Assembly (NCBI GenBank): GCA_000980735.1
Contig: LBFQ01000069.1
Coordinates: forward strand, 1-6,284
DNA length: 6,284 nucleotides
Origin: Candidatus Caldipriscus sp. T1.2
GTDB taxonomy: Bacteria > Hydrothermota > Hydrothermia > LBFQ01
Direction of reading: 5' to 3'
Positions 4,899 through 6,284 of this stretch are shown here, in pieces (the first letter of the stretch is position 1; the number at the start of each line of letters is the position of its first letter). Both the position numbers and the translations under genes were made by a program. The notes beneath the pieces were generated by a model that searched no databases, was not told where the DNA came from, and was given only the letters and a program-made list of their open reading frames with translations.

Positions 4899-6284
4899 GG
4901 GTACTTTTGGTGGTTGAGTCTCCGACGAAAGCTAAGACATTAAAAACTTATTTGGGAAAGGGTTTTCAGGTTATAGCAAGCAGAGGGGCATATAAAGGAC
5001 CTTCCTGAGAAGGAGCTCGGGGTAGATCTTAAGACGTTCTCGCCGAAGTATCAAGTTTTAAAGGGGAAGATGGGGGTTATAAAGTTCATAAGGGAGATAG
5101 CTAGGGGCGCGGATCTGATATTGCTCGGAAGTGACCCTGATAGAGAAGGTGAGGCCATTGCGTACCATATCTTTGAGGAGATAAAAAGCTTAAAAAAGCA
5201 GGTTAAGAGGGTCCTATTTTTTGAAATAACGCCAGAAGCGGTAAGGTCCGCGATAAATAATCCCGCGGATATTGATTTAAGGAAGGTTGAATCCCAAAAG
5301 GCTAGGAGGGTCCTTGATAGGCTCGTTGGATATTTAATAAGCCCAATTCTATGGAAAAAGCTCAGGTGGGGTCTTTCCGCGGGTAGGGTTCAAAGCGCAG
5401 CCCTAAGGTTGATAGTTGAAAGGGAAAGGGAGATAAGGTCTTTTGTCCCTAAAACTTTCTGGTACTTTGAGGTGGAGTTTGAGAAGGGTGGGAAAACCTT
5501 TAAAGCAAGATCCGAGAAAAACTTTTTTGATGAAAGGGAAGCAAGGGAAATTTACGAAAGATTGAAAAAGGGAACCTTCAAGGTGATAGAATTCAACAGG
5601 AAGACCGTAAAACAGAACCCACCCCCACCCTTGAAAACCTCCACCCTACAGCAGGAAGCAAATAACCTATTCGGACTTTCCGCAGAAAAGACGATGCAGA
5701 TAGCCCAAAGCCTATACGAGGGGGTTGAGATAGAGGGGAAAAGGGTAGGTTTAATAACATACCACAGGACGGATTCAACCCGCCTCTCCGAAAGGGGAGT
5801 AAATCTCATAAGGGAAACGATAAAATCTCTATTTCCCGAAAAATACCTTTCAAAAACCAAAAGGACTTACGGAAAGGATAGGGGAAACGTTCAGGGTGCC
5901 CACGAGGCAATAAGGCCAACATACCCAAATATAAAACCTTGGGATCTAAAGGGGAAATTGGACGAACTTTCCTTAAAGGTTTATGAACTAATATGGAGGA
6001 GGGCATTGGCATCCCAAATGTCCCCCCTTGAGTATGAGCTTAGGGAAGTAAAGATATCCGCGGGTGGGATAAATTTCGTCGCGGAGGGTAGGGAGGTGAA
6101 ATTTGAGGGTTGGACAAAGGTTTTACCCCATGAGCTTAGGGGTGAGGATATACCGGATCTGAAAATTGGGGAAGAGTTGAAGGTGAAGGGCATAAAGCTA
6201 AAGAAGGATAAGACGAAGCCCAAGCCGAGATTTACGGAAGCGAGCTTGGTTGAGGAGCTTGAAAAATTGGGAATAGGGAGGCCT
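4895..6284 (+). CDS. topA: DNA topoisomerase I (type IA), 3' truncated by window, one frameshift
   Basis: A type IA topoisomerase, which relaxes negative supercoils by cutting one strand through a tyrosine. The N-terminus MRVLLVVESPTKAKTLKTYL carries the Toprim glutamate. The first frame stops at 5006-5008, but dropping one G from GGGG at 4985-4988 restores ASRGHIKDLPEKELGVD and an open frame to the window end. In corrected numbering DPDREGEAIAYH (D80, D82, E84) is the metal-binding Toprim motif. LSAGRVQSAALRLIVERERE follows, GLITYHRTDSTRLS contains catalytic Tyr 289 (codon 5760-5762), and AHEAIRPT is conserved. The window ends within EELEKLGIGRP, before any zinc-binding region. The gene is preceded by the small membrane frame with an ATGA overlap. 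Since topA is usually essential and all motifs are intact, a base error is more likely than true inactivation. Confidence 0.93.

Noticed and set aside
5552..6223. Minus-strand frames opposite topA
   Set aside because: They run antisense to strongly conserved topoisomerase sequence and have no coherent domain.
1..6284. CRISPR array, tRNA or rRNA genes
   Set aside because: No regularly spaced short repeats, no cloverleaf with TTCGANNC-type arms and no rRNA-like conserved sequence were seen on either strand.

Overview
This window reads as a chromosomal segment of a bacterium, possibly a thermophile. The host genes use AGG/AGA for arginine and ATA for isoleucine, are packed tightly and often overlap. 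I cannot name the genus; an Aquificota-like or similar lineage is only a guess.

Layout: (1) Nucleotides 1-1132 hold the end of a TauE/SafE-type permease, coupled by a 4-base overlap to a complete FecCD/BtuC-type ABC permease. A small yidD gene (1106-1315, minus strand) converges on the permease and overlaps its 3' end. (2) Nucleotides 1316-3591 are an inserted, AT-rich segment. It holds a degenerate IS1595-type transposase scrap, a GC-richer block that can fold (possibly the right end of an IS200/IS605 element), a DNA amino-methyltransferase (1626-2825), and directly behind it a PD-(D/E)xK nuclease gene broken by a one-base frameshift (2818-3481). Together the last two look like a type II restriction-modification pair. 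(3) Nucleotides 3592-3978 repeat the permease 3' end plus yidD almost exactly (386 bp, 14 mismatches, no gaps, offset 2663). The insert is therefore bracketed by long direct repeats. (4) Nucleotides 3980-4762 (minus) encode a membrane-anchored, Q/P-rich TPR protein lying 1 nt upstream of the second yidD. (5) A 31-bp dyad sits between this gene and a rightward unit made of a possible 31-aa membrane peptide and topA (DNA topoisomerase I). topA has a single-base frameshift near its start and runs off the window.

The ancestral order was probably TauE-FecCD > < yidD < TPR | topA >. The restriction-modification block was placed between the permease and the TPR gene, with duplication of the FecCD-3'/yidD segment. 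Eight of the nine mismatches in the main 365 bp of the repeat are synonymous third-position changes. This fits two alleles that diverged while functional and were brought together by recombination, although drift in the intact left copy could contribute. Recombination between the repeats could excise the block and restore a simple locus.

Two genes carry apparent +1 indels in short homopolymers (A7 in the nuclease, G4 in topA). Because topA is normally essential, base-level sequence error must be considered for both before calling either gene dead.
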